A stretch of DNA of 64,000 nt from Bacteroides pyogenes DSM 20611 = JCM 6294 (GTDB lineage: Bacteria; Bacteroidota; Bacteroidia; Bacteroidales; Bacteroidaceae). The DNA is taken from positions 124,001 to 188,000 of the forward strand of contig NZ_ATZH01000003.1 of NCBI RefSeq assembly GCF_000428105.1, written 5' to 3'. The notes beneath the pieces were generated by a model. The model was not told where the DNA came from. It saw nothing but the letters and a program-made list of their open reading frames with translations, and made no database searches. Made by a program: the position numbers and the translations under genes. This document shows positions 21,440-30,178 of the stretch, one piece after another; positions within the stretch are counted from its first letter, which is position 1, and each line of letters starts with the position of its first letter.

Positions 21440-21616
21440 ATGTCAACTATAAAAATCAAACAAGTGAAAAGTAGAATTGGTGCTCCACTTGATCAAAAAA
21501 GAACTCTTGACGCACTGGGACTTCGCAAGTTGAATCGTGTTGTAGAACACGAAAATACTCCTTCAATTCTAGGAATGGTAGATAAAGTAAAACACTTGGT
21601 TACCATTGTTAAGTAA
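21440..21616 (+). CDS. rpmD: 50S ribosomal protein L30 (uL30)
   Basis: Encodes 58 residues (MSTIKIKQVKSRIGAPLDQK...), the normal L30 length. The start is fixed by the preceding AAGGAGG and by family length. L30 is a small 50S protein near the 5S rRNA region. Confidence 0.97.
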   Translation: MSTIKIKQVKSRIGAPLDQKRTLDALGLRKLNRVVEHENTPSILGMVDKVKHLVTIVK

Positions 21617-21644
21617 TTTTGTTGAATAATAAAACTATTACAAT

Positions 21645-22091
21645 ATGAACTTAAGTAATCTAAAACCTGCAGAAGGATCTACCAAGACAAGAAAAAGAAT
21701 CGGACGTGGTCCCGGTTCGGGATTGGGAGGTACTTCTACAAGAGGTCATAAAGGAGCTAAATCAAGATCAGGATACTCTAAAAAAATCGGTTTTGAAGGT
21801 GGACAGATGCCACTTCAGCGTCGAGTACCTAAATTTGGTTTTAAGAATATCAATCGTGTCGAATATAAAGCAATCAATTTGGATACCATTCAGAAGCTTG
21901 CTGAAGCTAAGAATTTGGAAAAACTTGGTTTGAACGACTTTATTGAAGCAGGGTTTATTTCTTCAAATCAGTTGGTAAAAGTATTGGGTAATGGAGCTCT
22001 GACTAAGAAGCTTGAAGTGGAAGCTCATGCATTCTCTAAGAGTGCGTCAGCTGCTATTGAAGCTGCTGGTGGAACTGTAGTAAAACTCTGA
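21645..22091 (+). CDS. rplO: 50S ribosomal protein L15 (uL15)
   Basis: Encodes 148 residues. The glycine-rich N-terminal arm (RGPGSGLGGTSTRGHKG) and GFEGGQMPLQRRVPKFGF are diagnostic. L15 organises several 23S domains late in assembly. Four bases separate its stop from secY. Confidence 0.98.
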   Translation: MNLSNLKPAEGSTKTRKRIGRGPGSGLGGTSTRGHKGAKSRSGYSKKIGFEGGQMPLQRRVPKFGFKNINRVEYKAINLDTIQKLAEAKNLEKLGLNDFIEAGFISSNQLVKVLGNGALTKKLEVEAHAFSKSASAAIEAAGGTVVKL

Positions 22092-22095
22092 TTCA

Positions 22096-23436
22096 ATGAG
22101 AAAAGCTATTGAAACATTAAAGAATATATGGAAGATTGAGGATCTGAGACAACGGATCCTCATTACCATATTGTTTGTGGCAATTTATCGTTTTGGTTCG
22201 TATGTCGTATTGCCGGGTGTTAATCCGGGAATGTTGGCTAAATTGCACGAGCAAACAAGTGAAGGTCTTCTTGCCTTGTTAAATATGTTCTCGGGAGGAG
22301 CTTTTTCCAATGCTTCTATTTTTGCATTGGGAATAATGCCTTATATTTCTGCATCTATCGTGATTCAGTTGTTGGGAATCGCTGTGCCGTATTTCCAAAA
22401 ATTGCAACGTGAGGGTGAGAGTGGCAGAAGAAAAATGAATCAATATACTCGTTATTTGACAATTGCTATATTGCTTTTTCAGGCCCCTTCTTATTTATTC
22501 AACCTTAAAATGCAGGCCGGACCTTCCTTAAATGCTTCATTAGGTTGGACTCTGTTTATTGTTACCTCTACCATTATTTTGGCAGCAGGTAGTATGTTTA
22601 TTTTGTGGCTTGGTGAAAGAATTACCGATAAAGGTATAGGCAATGGTATTTCATTTATCATTTTGATTGGTATTATTGCTCGTTTCCCGGATGCTTTGTT
22701 ACAAGAGATTGTCTCTAGACTTGCCAACAAGAGTGGAGGTTTGATTATGTTAATTGTCGAAATCGCTTTCTTGCTGCTGGTTATTGCCGCTGCAATTCTT
22801 CTTGTGCAAGGTACGAGAAGGATTCCTGTGCAATATGCAAAGCGGATTGTGGGCAATAAACAATATGGTGGCGCCAGACAATACATACCTCTGAAAGTAA
22901 ATGCTGCTGGTGTAATGCCTATTATTTTTGCTCAGGCAATAATGTTTATTCCAATCACATTTATCGGTTTTTCGAATACAAATAATGCAGACAGCTTCTT
23001 GCATGCGTTTATGGATCATACAAGTTTCTGGTATAATTTTGTTTTTGCGGTAATGATTATATTATTTACATATTTCTATACTGCAATAACAATTAACCCG
23101 ACTCAGATGGCCGAAGATATGAAAAGAAACAATGGCTTTATCCCCGGTATCAAACCAGGAAAGAAGACAGCAGAGTATATCGATGATATTATGTCTCGTA
23201 TCACTTTGCCGGGCTCTTTCTTCTTGGCTTTGGTTGCTATTTTACCAGCTTTTGCCGGTATATTCGGGGTACAGGCTGGTTTTGCCCAGTTCTTCGGTGG
23301 TACGTCTTTGTTAATTCTTGTAGGTGTAGTTCTTGATACGTTGCAACAAGTTGAGAGTCATTTGTTGATGAGACATTATGACGGTTTGTTGAAATCTGGT
23401 CGTATCAAAGGGCGAGCTGGGGTAGCAGCATATTAA
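22096..23436 (+). CDS. secY: preprotein translocase subunit SecY
   Basis: Encodes 446 residues with about ten hydrophobic membrane segments. It forms the protein-conducting channel of the inner membrane with SecE and SecG. Seen are the family start region (RFGSYVVLPGVNPG), FSGGAFSNASIFALGIMPYISASI, the cytoplasmic loop RRIPVQYAKR, and NPTQMAEDMKRNNGFIPG. It lies in the spc group. No adk follows, as is common in Bacteroidota. Confidence 0.98.
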   Translation: MRKAIETLKNIWKIEDLRQRILITILFVAIYRFGSYVVLPGVNPGMLAKLHEQTSEGLLALLNMFSGGAFSNASIFALGIMPYISASIVIQLLGIAVPYFQKLQREGESGRRKMNQYTRYLTIAILLFQAPSYLFNLKMQAGPSLNASLGWTLFIVTSTIILAAGSMFILWLGERITDKGIGNGISFIILIGIIARFPDALLQEIVSRLANKSGGLIMLIVEIAFLLLVIAAAILLVQGTRRIPVQYAKRIVGNKQYGGARQYIPLKVNAAGVMPIIFAQAIMFIPITFIGFSNTNNADSFLHAFMDHTSFWYNFVFAVMIILFTYFYTAITINPTQMAEDMKRNNGFIPGIKPGKKTAEYIDDIMSRITLPGSFFLALVAILPAFAGIFGVQAGFAQFFGGTSLLILVGVVLDTLQQVESHLLMRHYDGLLKSGRIKGRAGVAAY

Positions 23437-23451
23437 TTCTTTAGATTAGAA

Positions 23452-24249
23452 ATGATTTTTCTTAAAACTGAAGATGAGATAGAATTGCTCCGCCAGAGTA
23501 ATCTGTTGGTTGGAAAAACATTGGCAGAGATTGCTAAGATATTGAAGCCTGGTGTTACTACGCGTGAGTTGGATAAAGTTGCTGAAGAGTTTATTAGAGA
23601 TAACGGAGCAATTCCAACTTTCAAAGGTTTTCCGAATCAATATGGAAGTCCTTTCCCGGCATCCATTTGTACTTCTGTTAACGAACAGGTAGTGCATGGT
23701 ATCCCCGGTGATATTGTTCTAAAAGAAGGCGACATTGTATCGGTTGATTGCGGGACGTATATGAATGGTTTCTGTGGTGATTCTGCTTATACCTTTTGTG
23801 TGGGGGAAGTAGATGAAGAAGTTCGTCGGCTTTTAAAAGTGACAAAGGAGGCTCTGTATATTGGTATTCGGAACGCTTTACATGGAAAAAGAATAGGTGA
23901 TATCGGATATGCTATTCAGCAATATTGCGAGTCACATTCCTATGGTGTAGTGCGTGAATTTGTTGGCCATGGTATTGGAAAAGAAATGCATGAAGAACCC
24001 CAAGTACCCAATTATGGAAAGCGGGGATACGGTCCTTTAATGAAAAGAGGGCTTTGCATTGCAATCGAACCAATGATTACTTTGGGTGAGCGGCAGGTGA
24101 TGATGGAAAGGGATGGATGGACGGTGTGTACCAGAGACAGAAAGTGCGCAGCACATTTTGAACATACCGTAGCCGTTGGAGCCGGTGAAGCAGATATTCT
24201 GTCTTCATTCAAGTTTATAGAAGAAGTATTAGGAGATAAAGCAATATAA
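23452..24249 (+). CDS. map: type I methionine aminopeptidase
   Basis: Encodes 265 residues. It removes the initiator methionine from nascent proteins. The metal ligands are visible: Asp in [15 protein letters not shown] (two), His in [13 protein letters not shown], Glu in AIEPMITLG and Glu in HFEHTVAV. The short N-terminus without a zinc-finger extension marks type Ia. It sits 15 bases after secY and one base before infA. Confidence 0.97.
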   Translation: MIFLKTEDEIELLRQSNLLVGKTLAEIAKILKPGVTTRELDKVAEEFIRDNGAIPTFKGFPNQYGSPFPASICTSVNEQVVHGIPGDIVLKEGDIVSVDCGTYMNGFCGDSAYTFCVGEVDEEVRRLLKVTKEALYIGIRNALHGKRIGDIGYAIQQYCESHSYGVVREFVGHGIGKEMHEEPQVPNYGKRGYGPLMKRGLCIAIEPMITLGERQVMMERDGWTVCTRDRKCAAHFEHTVAVGAGEADILSSFKFIEEVLGDKAI

Positions 24250-24250
24250 T

Positions 24251-24469
24251 ATGGCAAAGCAATCTGCAATAGAACAAGATGGAGTTATAGTTGAAGCATT
24301 GTCGAATGCAATGTTTCGTGTTGAATTAGAAAACGGACATGAGATTACTGCGCATATTTCAGGTAAGATGCGGATGCATTACATCAAGATCTTGCCGGGA
24401 GATAAAGTGAGAGTCGAAATGTCTCCTTACGACTTATCGAAAGGAAGAATTGTGTTTAGATATAAATAA
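24251..24469 (+). CDS. infA: translation initiation factor IF-1
   Basis: Encodes 72 residues, a single OB fold ([26 protein letters not shown]...). IF-1 blocks the ribosomal A site during initiation. The [22 protein letters not shown] core is highly conserved. Followed at once by rpmJ, as in many spc/alpha junctions. Confidence 0.98.
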   Translation: MAKQSAIEQDGVIVEALSNAMFRVELENGHEITAHISGKMRMHYIKILPGDKVRVEMSPYDLSKGRIVFRYK

Positions 24470-24477
24470 AATTAGAT

Positions 24478-24594
24478 ATGAAAGTAAGAGCATCATTAAA
24501 GAAACGCACGCCAGAATGTAAGATCGTTAGACGCAATGGCCGTTTGTATGTTATTAACAAGAAAAATCCTAAGTATAAACAACGTCAAGGATAA
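24478..24594 (+). CDS. rpmJ: 50S ribosomal protein L36 (bL36), zinc-free type
   Basis: Encodes only 38 residues: [20 protein letters not shown], then [18 protein letters not shown]. The classic zinc ligands (CxxC, Cys, His) are lost: only Cys14 remains. It is therefore the C-minus form. L36 stabilises the 23S rRNA near the factor site. Position between infA and rpsM is canonical. Confidence 0.96.
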   Translation: MKVRASLKKRTPECKIVRRNGRLYVINKKNPKYKQRQG

Positions 24595-24599
24595 TTTAT

Positions 24600-24607
24600 T
24601 ATTTTTG
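24600..24607 (+). promoter_or_regulatory. possible internal promoter before rpsM
   Basis: TATTTTTG followed by C matches the Bacteroides -7 box and lies 20 bases before the rpsM start. No TTTG box sits at the right distance, so it is only a candidate for separate expression of the alpha group. Confidence 0.35.
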
Positions 24608-24627
24608 CAAAAAAAATAATTTAGTAT

Positions 24628-25008
24628 ATGGCTATAAGAATAGTTGGTGTAGATTTGCCTCAGAATAAAAGAGGCGAGATTGCGTTGACCTATGTATATG
24701 GAATAGGTCGTAGTAGTTCAGCTAAGATTTTAGAGAAAGCAGGTGTTGATAAAGACATCAAAGTAAAAGACTGGACAGATGATCAGGCAGCTAAGATTCG
24801 TGAGATTATCGGTGCTGAGTATAAAGTAGAAGGGGATCTTCGCTCTGAAGTTCAATTGAACATTAAGCGATTAATGGATATCGGTTGTTATCGTGGTGTG
24901 CGTCATCGTATCGGATTGCCTGTAAGAGGTCAGAGTACGAAGAATAATGCACGTACTCGTAAGGGTAGGAAGAAAACCGTTGCTAATAAGAAAAAAGCTA
25001 CTAAATAA
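24628..25008 (+). CDS. rpsM: 30S ribosomal protein S13 (uS13)
   Basis: Encodes 126 residues ([20 protein letters not shown]...). The helix-two-turn-helix motif and the basic tail [18 protein letters not shown] are typical. S13 contacts P-site tRNA and bridges to the 50S subunit. First of the alpha group; 11 bases before rpsK. Confidence 0.98.
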   Translation: MAIRIVGVDLPQNKRGEIALTYVYGIGRSSSAKILEKAGVDKDIKVKDWTDDQAAKIREIIGAEYKVEGDLRSEVQLNIKRLMDIGCYRGVRHRIGLPVRGQSTKNNARTRKGRKKTVANKKKATK

Positions 25009-25019
25009 TAATTGTTGAT

Positions 25020-25409
25020 ATGGCAAAAAAAACAGTTGCAGCAAAGAAGAGAAATGTGAAAGTAGACGCTAATGGACAATTGCATGTTCATTCATCTTTC
25101 AACAATATTATTGTTTCTCTTGCAAACAGTGAAGGGCAGATTATTTCATGGTCATCTGCCGGAAAGATGGGATTTAGAGGTTCTAAAAAGAATACTCCTT
25201 ATGCAGCTCAGATGGCTGCCCAAGATTGTGCGAAAGTGGCATTCGATCTTGGCCTTAGAAAGGTAAAAGCATATGTAAAAGGTCCGGGTAACGGACGTGA
25301 ATCAGCTATCAGAACCATCCATGGAGCCGGTATCGAAGTTACTGAAATTATTGATGTGACTCCGCTCCCCCATAATGGTTGTCGTCCTCCTAAAAGACGT
25401 AGAGTTTAA
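25020..25409 (+). CDS. rpsK: 30S ribosomal protein S11 (uS11)
   Basis: Encodes 129 residues. Conserved blocks are [27 protein letters not shown] and the end [19 protein letters not shown]11 forms the platform of the 30S subunit near the E site. Followed by a 116-base spacer before rpsD. Confidence 0.98.
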   Translation: MAKKTVAAKKRNVKVDANGQLHVHSSFNNIIVSLANSEGQIISWSSAGKMGFRGSKKNTPYAAQMAAQDCAKVAFDLGLRKVKAYVKGPGNGRESAIRTIHGAGIEVTEIIDVTPLPHNGCRPPKRRRV

Positions 25410-25436
25410 TTTACCTTTAACTTAAAAATGATCTTG

Positions 25437-25489
25437 ATTTTGTTTATGGATTGCATTATTTCTTCTCTGTAATCGCGGCTGCAACAAAT
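25437..25489 (+). ncRNA. candidate structured leader before rpsD (S4 leader)
   Basis: In the 116-base rpsK-rpsD spacer, ATTTTG (25437-25442) pairs with CAAAT (25485-25489) and TTGCA (25451-25455) with TGCAA (25480-25484). This gives a two-part stem with an internal loop. S4 binds its own leader in several bacterial groups, and I recall an S4 leader motif being described in Bacteroidia, but I cannot confirm a match here. Confidence 0.4.
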
Positions 25490-25525
25490 TAAGTTCATGA
25501 ATAAACAATTAAATATTTAAAAGAA

Positions 25526-26131
25526 ATGGCTAGATATACTGGACCAAAATCAAGAATCGCCCGTAAATTCGGTGAAGGTATTTTTGGAGCTGACAAAGTT
25601 TTGTCCAAAAAGAATTATCCTCCCGGACAGCATGGAAATTCTAGAAAAAGAAAGACTTCTGAATATGGAATTCAACTTCGTGAGAAACAGAAGGCTAAGT
25701 ATACTTATGGAGTTTTGGAAAAACAATTCCGCAATCTGTTTAAGAAAGCTGAAACAGCTAAAGGTATTACCGGTGAAATTCTTATTCAATTGCTCGAATG
25801 CCGTCTTGACAATGTAGTTTTCCGTTTGGGAATTGCTCCTACTCGTGCTGCTGCCCGTCAAATGGTAAGCCACAAACATATCACTGTGGATGGTGAAGTG
25901 GTAAATATCCCTTCTTATGCGGTAAAACCCGGACAATTGATCGGTGTTCGTGAAAGATCTAAATCTCTGGAAGTAGTTGCTAATTCTTTGGCCGGTTTCA
26001 ATCATAGCAAATATGCCTGGTTGGAATGGGACGAAGCTTCAAAAGTAGGTAAAATGTTGCATGTGCCTGAGAGGGCAGATATTCCTGAGAACATTAAAGA
26101 ACATTTGATCGTTGAATTGTATTCTAAATAA
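25526..26131 (+). CDS. rpsD: 30S ribosomal protein S4 (uS4), zinc-free type
   Basis: Encodes 201 residues. The N-terminus [18 protein letters not shown] lacks the cysteines of zinc-bound S4. The S4 RNA-binding domain ([20 protein letters not shown], then [16 protein letters not shown]) is clear. S4 initiates 30S assembly and guards the mRNA entry. The preceding spacer may hold its own regulatory binding site. Confidence 0.98.
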   Translation: MARYTGPKSRIARKFGEGIFGADKVLSKKNYPPGQHGNSRKRKTSEYGIQLREKQKAKYTYGVLEKQFRNLFKKAETAKGITGEILIQLLECRLDNVVFRLGIAPTRAAARQMVSHKHITVDGEVVNIPSYAVKPGQLIGVRERSKSLEVVANSLAGFNHSKYAWLEWDEASKVGKMLHVPERADIPENIKEHLIVELYSK

Positions 26132-26142
26132 TAATTAATTTC

Positions 26143-27135
26143 ATGGCGATATTAGCATTTCAAAAACCTGATAAAGTATTGATGTTGGATGCGGATCCGA
26201 AAATCGGGAAATTCGAGTTTCGTCCGCTGGAGCCGGGGTTTGGTATTACTGTAGGTAATGCATTGCGCCGTATTCTTCTTTCTTCATTGGAAGGTTTTGC
26301 TATCACTACTATCAGAATTGAAGGGGTGGAGCATGAGTTTTCCAGTGTACCCGGAGTAAAGGAAGATGTTACCAACATTATCTTGAATCTGAAACAAGTA
26401 AGATTCAAGCAAGTAGTTGAAGAGTTCGAAAGCGAAAAAGTGAGTATCACTGTAGAGAATTCGAGTGAATTTAAAGCAGGTGACATAGGTAAGTATTTGA
26501 CTGGATTTGAAGTGTTAAATCCTGAATTAGTTATTTGTCATTTAGATTCTAAGGCAACTATGCAGATCGATCTTACTATTAACAAAGGCCGTGGCTATGT
26601 TCCTGCTGAAGAAAATCGCGAATATTGTACGGATGTTAATGTAATTCCAATCGATTCTATTTATACTCCGATACGTAATGTCAAGTATTTGGTTGAAAAC
26701 TTCCGTGTAGAACAGAAGACAGACTACGAAAAGCTGGTGCTTGAGATTACTACCGACGGTTCTATACACCCGAAGGATGCACTGAAAGAAGCCGCAAAAA
26801 TTTTGATTTATCATTTCATGCTCTTCTCTGATGAAAAAATCACTTTGGAAACAAGTGACGGTGATGGTAATGAAGAGTTCGATGAAGAAGTTTTGCATAT
26901 GCGTCAGCTGCTTAAAACCAAACTTGTTGATATGGACTTGTCTGTTCGTGCCCTTAACTGCTTGAAGGCCGCTGATGTGGAAACTTTAGGTGATTTGGTA
27001 CAATACAACAAGACCGATCTTTTGAAGTTCAGAAACTTCGGAAAGAAATCGCTTACCGAGCTTGATGATTTGCTGGAAAGTCTGAATCTGTCGTTTGGAA
27101 CCGATATTTCTAAATATAAATTAGATAAAGAATAA
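26143..27135 (+). CDS. rpoA: DNA-directed RNA polymerase subunit alpha
   Basis: Encodes 330 residues. The N-terminal dimerisation domain includes [21 protein letters not shown] and [12 protein letters not shown]. An acidic linker ([11 protein letters not shown]) leads to the C-terminal helix-hairpin-helix domain ([13 protein letters not shown] ... [14 protein letters not shown]) that binds DNA and activators. Lies between rpsD and rplQ as in most bacteria. Confidence 0.99.
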   Translation: MAILAFQKPDKVLMLDADPKIGKFEFRPLEPGFGITVGNALRRILLSSLEGFAITTIRIEGVEHEFSSVPGVKEDVTNIILNLKQVRFKQVVEEFESEKVSITVENSSEFKAGDIGKYLTGFEVLNPELVICHLDSKATMQIDLTINKGRGYVPAEENREYCTDVNVIPIDSIYTPIRNVKYLVENFRVEQKTDYEKLVLEITTDGSIHPKDALKEAAKILIYHFMLFSDEKITLETSDGDGNEEFDEEVLHMRQLLKTKLVDMDLSVRALNCLKAADVETLGDLVQYNKTDLLKFRNFGKKSLTELDDLLESLNLSFGTDISKYKLDKE

Positions 27136-27138
27136 AAA

Positions 27139-27627
27139 ATGAGACATAATAAAAAATTCAATCATTTAGGTCGTACTGCTTCTCATAGAAATGCTATGTT
27201 ATCTAACATGGCTTGCTCTTTGATCAAGCACAAAAGAATCACTACGACTGTTGCAAAGGCGAAAGCTTTGAAGAAGTTTGTTGAACCTTTGCTGACTAAA
27301 GCCAAAGATGATACGACAAATTCTCGTCGTGTAGTATTTAGCAACTTACAAGATAAATTCGCTGTTACAGAGCTTTTCAAAGAAATCTCAGTGAAGATTG
27401 CCGATCGTCCGGGTGGTTATACTCGTATCATTAAAACGGGACACCGTTTGGGTGATAATGCAGAAATGTGCTTCATTGAATTGGTAGATTACAATGAAAA
27501 TATGGCGAAAGAAAAAGTTGTGAAGAAGGCAACCCGTACTCGCCGTTCAAAGAAGAGCGCAACTGCTGCCGAGGCAACGACTGCAGCTCCTGTTGTAGAA
27601 GAACCGAAAGAAGAATCAGCAGAATAA
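27139..27627 (+). CDS. rplQ: 50S ribosomal protein L17 (bL17)
   Basis: Encodes 162 residues. The conserved first 115 residues ([20 protein letters not shown]...) are followed by a tail of about 45 residues that is first Lys/Arg-rich, then Ala/Glu-rich (EEPKEESAE). The tail is absent in E. coli and common in Bacteroidota. Last gene of the cluster, with a strong terminator 35 bases after the stop. Confidence 0.97.
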   Translation: MRHNKKFNHLGRTASHRNAMLSNMACSLIKHKRITTTVAKAKALKKFVEPLLTKAKDDTTNSRRVVFSNLQDKFAVTELFKEISVKIADRPGGYTRIIKTGHRLGDNAEMCFIELVDYNENMAKEKVVKKATRTRRSKKSATAAEATTAAPVVEEPKEESAE

Positions 27628-27662
27628 TAAAACTTAGGAATATTCTGAAATACTATAAGTTA

Positions 27663-27699
27663 AGCCAATTAATCGCAATCAGATTAGTTGGCTTTTTTT
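27663..27699 (+). terminator. terminator of the ribosomal cluster
   Basis: AGCCAATTAATC (27663-27674) pairs with GATTAGTTGGCT (27682-27693), 12 base pairs with one wobble, and TTTTTTT follows at 27693-27699. A classical intrinsic terminator after rplQ. Confidence 0.88.
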
Positions 27700-27745
27700 A
27701 TTCCTAATATTGGCAATATCTTAGTAAGCATTCGAACAAATACAC

Positions 27746-27777
27746 CTTGTACAGCTTGGGGTTTGGTTGTAGCTTTG
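27746..27777 (+). promoter_or_regulatory. candidate promoter of a small gene
   Basis: TAGCTTTG at 27770-27777, followed by CAG, is a good -7 box. CTTG at 27746-27749 lies 20 bases upstream as a -33 box. It points at the small open frame beginning 27809. Confidence 0.5.
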
Positions 27778-27808
27778 CAGTAGCATATACAATCCAACCT
27801 CAATTATT

Positions 27809-27952
27809 ATGAATAGATTAGAATTTGGTAAGCATAAATTGAAGTACCCCTTTATGTTTATGACAAAGCAGGAATTTTTTGAATCTCAAAACAGAAGTAT
27901 TATCAAGTGGAAGAGTAAGTATTATGACATTTTTGCTTTTCGCAATACCTGA
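27809..27952 (+). CDS. possible 47-residue protein, unknown function
   Basis: An open frame reads MNRLEFGKHKLKYPFMF..., ending ...YYDIFAFRNT. It is rich in Lys, Phe and Tyr, with no signal peptide or known motif. It follows a plausible promoter by about 30 bases. It could be a real small protein, the remnant of a larger gene, or a chance frame inside a non-coding RNA. I do not recognise a family. Confidence 0.25.
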   Translation: MNRLEFGKHKLKYPFMFMTKQEFFESQNRSIIKWKSKYYDIFAFRNT

Positions 27953-28099
27953 TTCTCTCCGGCTATGGGATTTTTATAATTGAGTTTTGTGTGCTTTTCT
28001 TGCATGATTCCTCTGGATTTCATTTCAATATTCTATTTAAAAAACGTTCTATTCTCTACTTTTTTTATTTTTAGATTACGTAATGAAGATATTTATTTG

Positions 28100-28107
28100 T
28101 ATCTTTG
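28100..28107 (+). promoter_or_regulatory. -7 box for yceD-rpmF
   Basis: TATCTTTG fits TAnnTTTG. No clear TTTG lies 19-21 bases upstream. It would give a leader of about 100 bases before the TTG start at 28213. Confidence 0.45.
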
Positions 28108-28212
28108 TCGCCCGAATTATGTCTATTCGTTTTTTAACTGCCGTGTTTTAGCAGCCGAAAAAAGAGAGATGTTTGTTTGGTCTTTTGCAACGATTTAAAA
28201 AGAAGAGAAACT

Positions 28213-28794
28213 TTGGGAAAGTTTGATAAATACAAAATAAACTTGAAAGGGATGCAAGCGGACTCTATGAAATATGAGTTTGTGTTGGATAACCTTTATT
28301 TTGCCCACATTGATGGCCCTGAAGTGCAAAAGGGAAAAGTCAATGTAGTGTTGACAGTGAAGCGAACTGCTCGGGCTTTCGAACTGAATTTCCAGACAGA
28401 AGGTGTGGTAAGTGTTCCATGTGATCGTTGTTTGGACGACATGGATCTTCCGATTAGCTCGTCCGATAAAATATTGGTTAAGTTCGGGCAGGAATATGCG
28501 GAAGAAGGAGATAACTTGATTGTAATACCTGAATCTGAAGGTGAGATTAACGTTGCATGGTTTATGTATGAGTTTATTGCGCTTGCATTGCCGATGAAGC
28601 GTGTACATGCTCCGGGGAAATGTAATAAGTCTATGACCGGCAAATTGAGCAAGCATCTGAAAACGGACGGAAACGATCAAGATAATGATGACGAGACTTT
28701 TGATGTGGAAGAAGATGTTGCAGAAGTAGAAGAAGCGGAAGACTCAATCGATCCCCGTTGGAATGAATTAAAAAAAATATTAGATAATAATTAA
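28213..28794 (+). CDS. YceD/DUF177 family protein
   Basis: Encodes 193 residues from a TTG start (GKFDKYKINLKGMQ...), chosen because the family aligns from GKFDKY; a longer TTG start at 28177 is possible. The VPCDRCLDDM motif carries the family CxxC pair. The C-terminus is very acidic (EEDVAEVEEAEDS). In other bacteria YceD is linked to 23S rRNA or L32 maturation. The rpmF gene follows by 12 bases, the conserved yceD-rpmF pairing that supports this role. Confidence 0.88.
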   Translation: MGKFDKYKINLKGMQADSMKYEFVLDNLYFAHIDGPEVQKGKVNVVLTVKRTARAFELNFQTEGVVSVPCDRCLDDMDLPISSSDKILVKFGQEYAEEGDNLIVIPESEGEINVAWFMYEFIALALPMKRVHAPGKCNKSMTGKLSKHLKTDGNDQDNDDETFDVEEDVAEVEEAEDSIDPRWNELKKILDNN

Positions 28795-28806
28795 AGTTTA
28801 AAGAAA

Positions 28807-28992
28807 ATGGCACATCCTAAGAGAAGACAATCAAAAACAAGAACAGCGAAAAGAAGAACTCACGATAAGGCAGTGGCTCCTACATTGGCAATCTGCCCGA
28901 ATTGTGGCGAATGGCATGTTTATCATACTGTATGCAGCGCTTGCGGTTATTACAGGGGTAAGCTTGCTATCGAGAAAGAAGCAGCTGTATAA
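28807..28992 (+). CDS. rpmF: 50S ribosomal protein L32 (bL32)
   Basis: Encodes 61 residues (MAHPKRRQSKTRTAKRRTHD...). It retains the zinc ribbon CPNCGEWHVYHTVCSACGYY, unlike the L36, S14 and S4 of this genome. The neighbour pair yceD-rpmF leading to fabH is widespread in bacteria and joins ribosome and lipid synthesis. Confidence 0.97.
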   Translation: MAHPKRRQSKTRTAKRRTHDKAVAPTLAICPNCGEWHVYHTVCSACGYYRGKLAIEKEAAV

Positions 28993-29016
28993 TAATTAGT
29001 ACAGTTATACTCAAAA

Positions 29017-29043
29017 CAGCCTGAGAGCATACCTCTCCGGCTG
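29017..29043 (+). terminator. weak hairpin between rpmF and fabH
   Basis: CAGCC-T-GAGAG (29017-29027) pairs with CTCTC-C-GGCTG (29033-29043), with one mismatch, followed by CTTTCGGTATTT. No long T run, so probably attenuation or an RNA-stability element. Confidence 0.4.
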
Positions 29044-29081
29044 CTTTCGGTATTTAATATTACTAATTTAAATTAGGTTTG

Positions 29082-30086
29082 ATGGAGAAAATTAATGCAG
29101 TAATCACAGGAGTCGGCGGGTATGTACCGGATTATATTCTGAGCAATGATGAGCTTTCTAAGATGGTGGACACTACCGATGAATGGATTATGACCCGTAT
29201 CGGAGTAAAAGAAAGACATATTCTGAATGAAGAAGGGTTAGGTTGTTCGTACATGGCACGTAAGGCTGCTAAGGATTTGATGAGAAAAACCGGTGCTCAT
29301 CCTGATGATATCGATTTGGTTGTTGTTTCTACTACTACTCCTGATTATCACTTCCCTTCCACAGCTTCTATCCTTTGTGACAAGCTCGGATTGAAAAATG
29401 CCTTTGCGTTCGATTTGCAGGCAGCTTGTTCCGGTTTTTTGTATTTGATGGAAGTTGCCGCTAATTTTATCCGTTCGGGAAGATATAAGAAAATTATCAT
29501 TGTCGGTGCGGATAAAATGTCATCGATGGTCGATTATACCGATCGCGCCACTTGTCCGATTTTCGGTGACGGAGCTGCCGCTTTTATGGTAGAACCCACT
29601 ACGGAAGATTATGGTGTCATGGATGCGATACTGAGAACAGATGGTAAAGGTCTGCCATTTTTGCACATGAAAGCAGGTGGATCGGTTTGCCCTCCGTCTT
29701 ATTTCACAGTAGACAATAAAATGCATTATTTGCATCAGGAAGGGAGAACTGTTTTTAAATATGCGGTTTCGAGCATGTCTGATGTGACTGCTGCTATTGC
29801 CGAGAAAAACGGTTTGGATAAAGATTCTATCGATTGGATCGTACCTCATCAGGCTAATGTGCGTATCATCGAAGCGGTGGCTCATCGAATGGAAGTTCCG
29901 ATGGATAAGATGCTGGTGAACATCCAGCATTACGGAAATACCAGTGCGGGCACACTGCCATTGTGTATTTGGGATTATGAGCACAAGCTGAAGAAAGGCG
30001 ATAATATCATTTTCACAGCATTCGGCGCCGGATTTACATGGGGTGCGGTTTATGTGAAATGGGGATATGACGGAAAGAAAGAGTAA
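29082..30086 (+). CDS. fabH: 3-oxoacyl-[acyl-carrier-protein] synthase III
   Basis: Encodes 334 residues ([20 protein letters not shown]...). FabH condenses acetyl-CoA with malonyl-ACP to start type II fatty-acid synthesis. The catalytic triad is visible: Cys116 in [10 protein letters not shown], His256 in VPHQAN, Asn286 in HYGNTSAG. The ATG at 29082 is preferred over an adjacent TTG. A terminator follows, so era is probably started anew. Confidence 0.96.
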   Translation: MEKINAVITGVGGYVPDYILSNDELSKMVDTTDEWIMTRIGVKERHILNEEGLGCSYMARKAAKDLMRKTGAHPDDIDLVVVSTTTPDYHFPSTASILCDKLGLKNAFAFDLQAACSGFLYLMEVAANFIRSGRYKKIIIVGADKMSSMVDYTDRATCPIFGDGAAAFMVEPTTEDYGVMDAILRTDGKGLPFLHMKAGGSVCPPSYFTVDNKMHYLHQEGRTVFKYAVSSMSDVTAAIAEKNGLDKDSIDWIVPHQANVRIIEAVAHRMEVPMDKMLVNIQHYGNTSAGTLPLCIWDYEHKLKKGDNIIFTAFGAGFTWGAVYVKWGYDGKKE

Positions 30087-30117
30087 CACTTGGTTTGATG
30101 AATAAATAATTAGAAAG

Positions 30118-30151
30118 AAACGCATCCTATTTTGATTCGATGCGTTTTTTT
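30118..30151 (+). terminator. fabH terminator
   Basis: AAACGCATC (30118-30126) pairs perfectly with GATGCGTTT (30139-30147), followed by a T run to 30151. It covers the ATG at 30140 that would lengthen Era, which argues for the downstream Era start. Confidence 0.85.
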
Positions 30152-30178
30152 GTCTCAACCCATAAAAAAGAGAAGAAA

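Larger units (their letters stand above)
27700..28212. other. gap between rplQ and yceD with a possible small gene
   Basis: About 0.5 kb with no established gene. It holds a good -7 box at 27770, a 47-codon open frame at 27809-27952, an AT-rich stretch, and the yceD promoter candidate at 28100-28107. No tRNA or known RNA was recognised. Confidence 0.6.
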
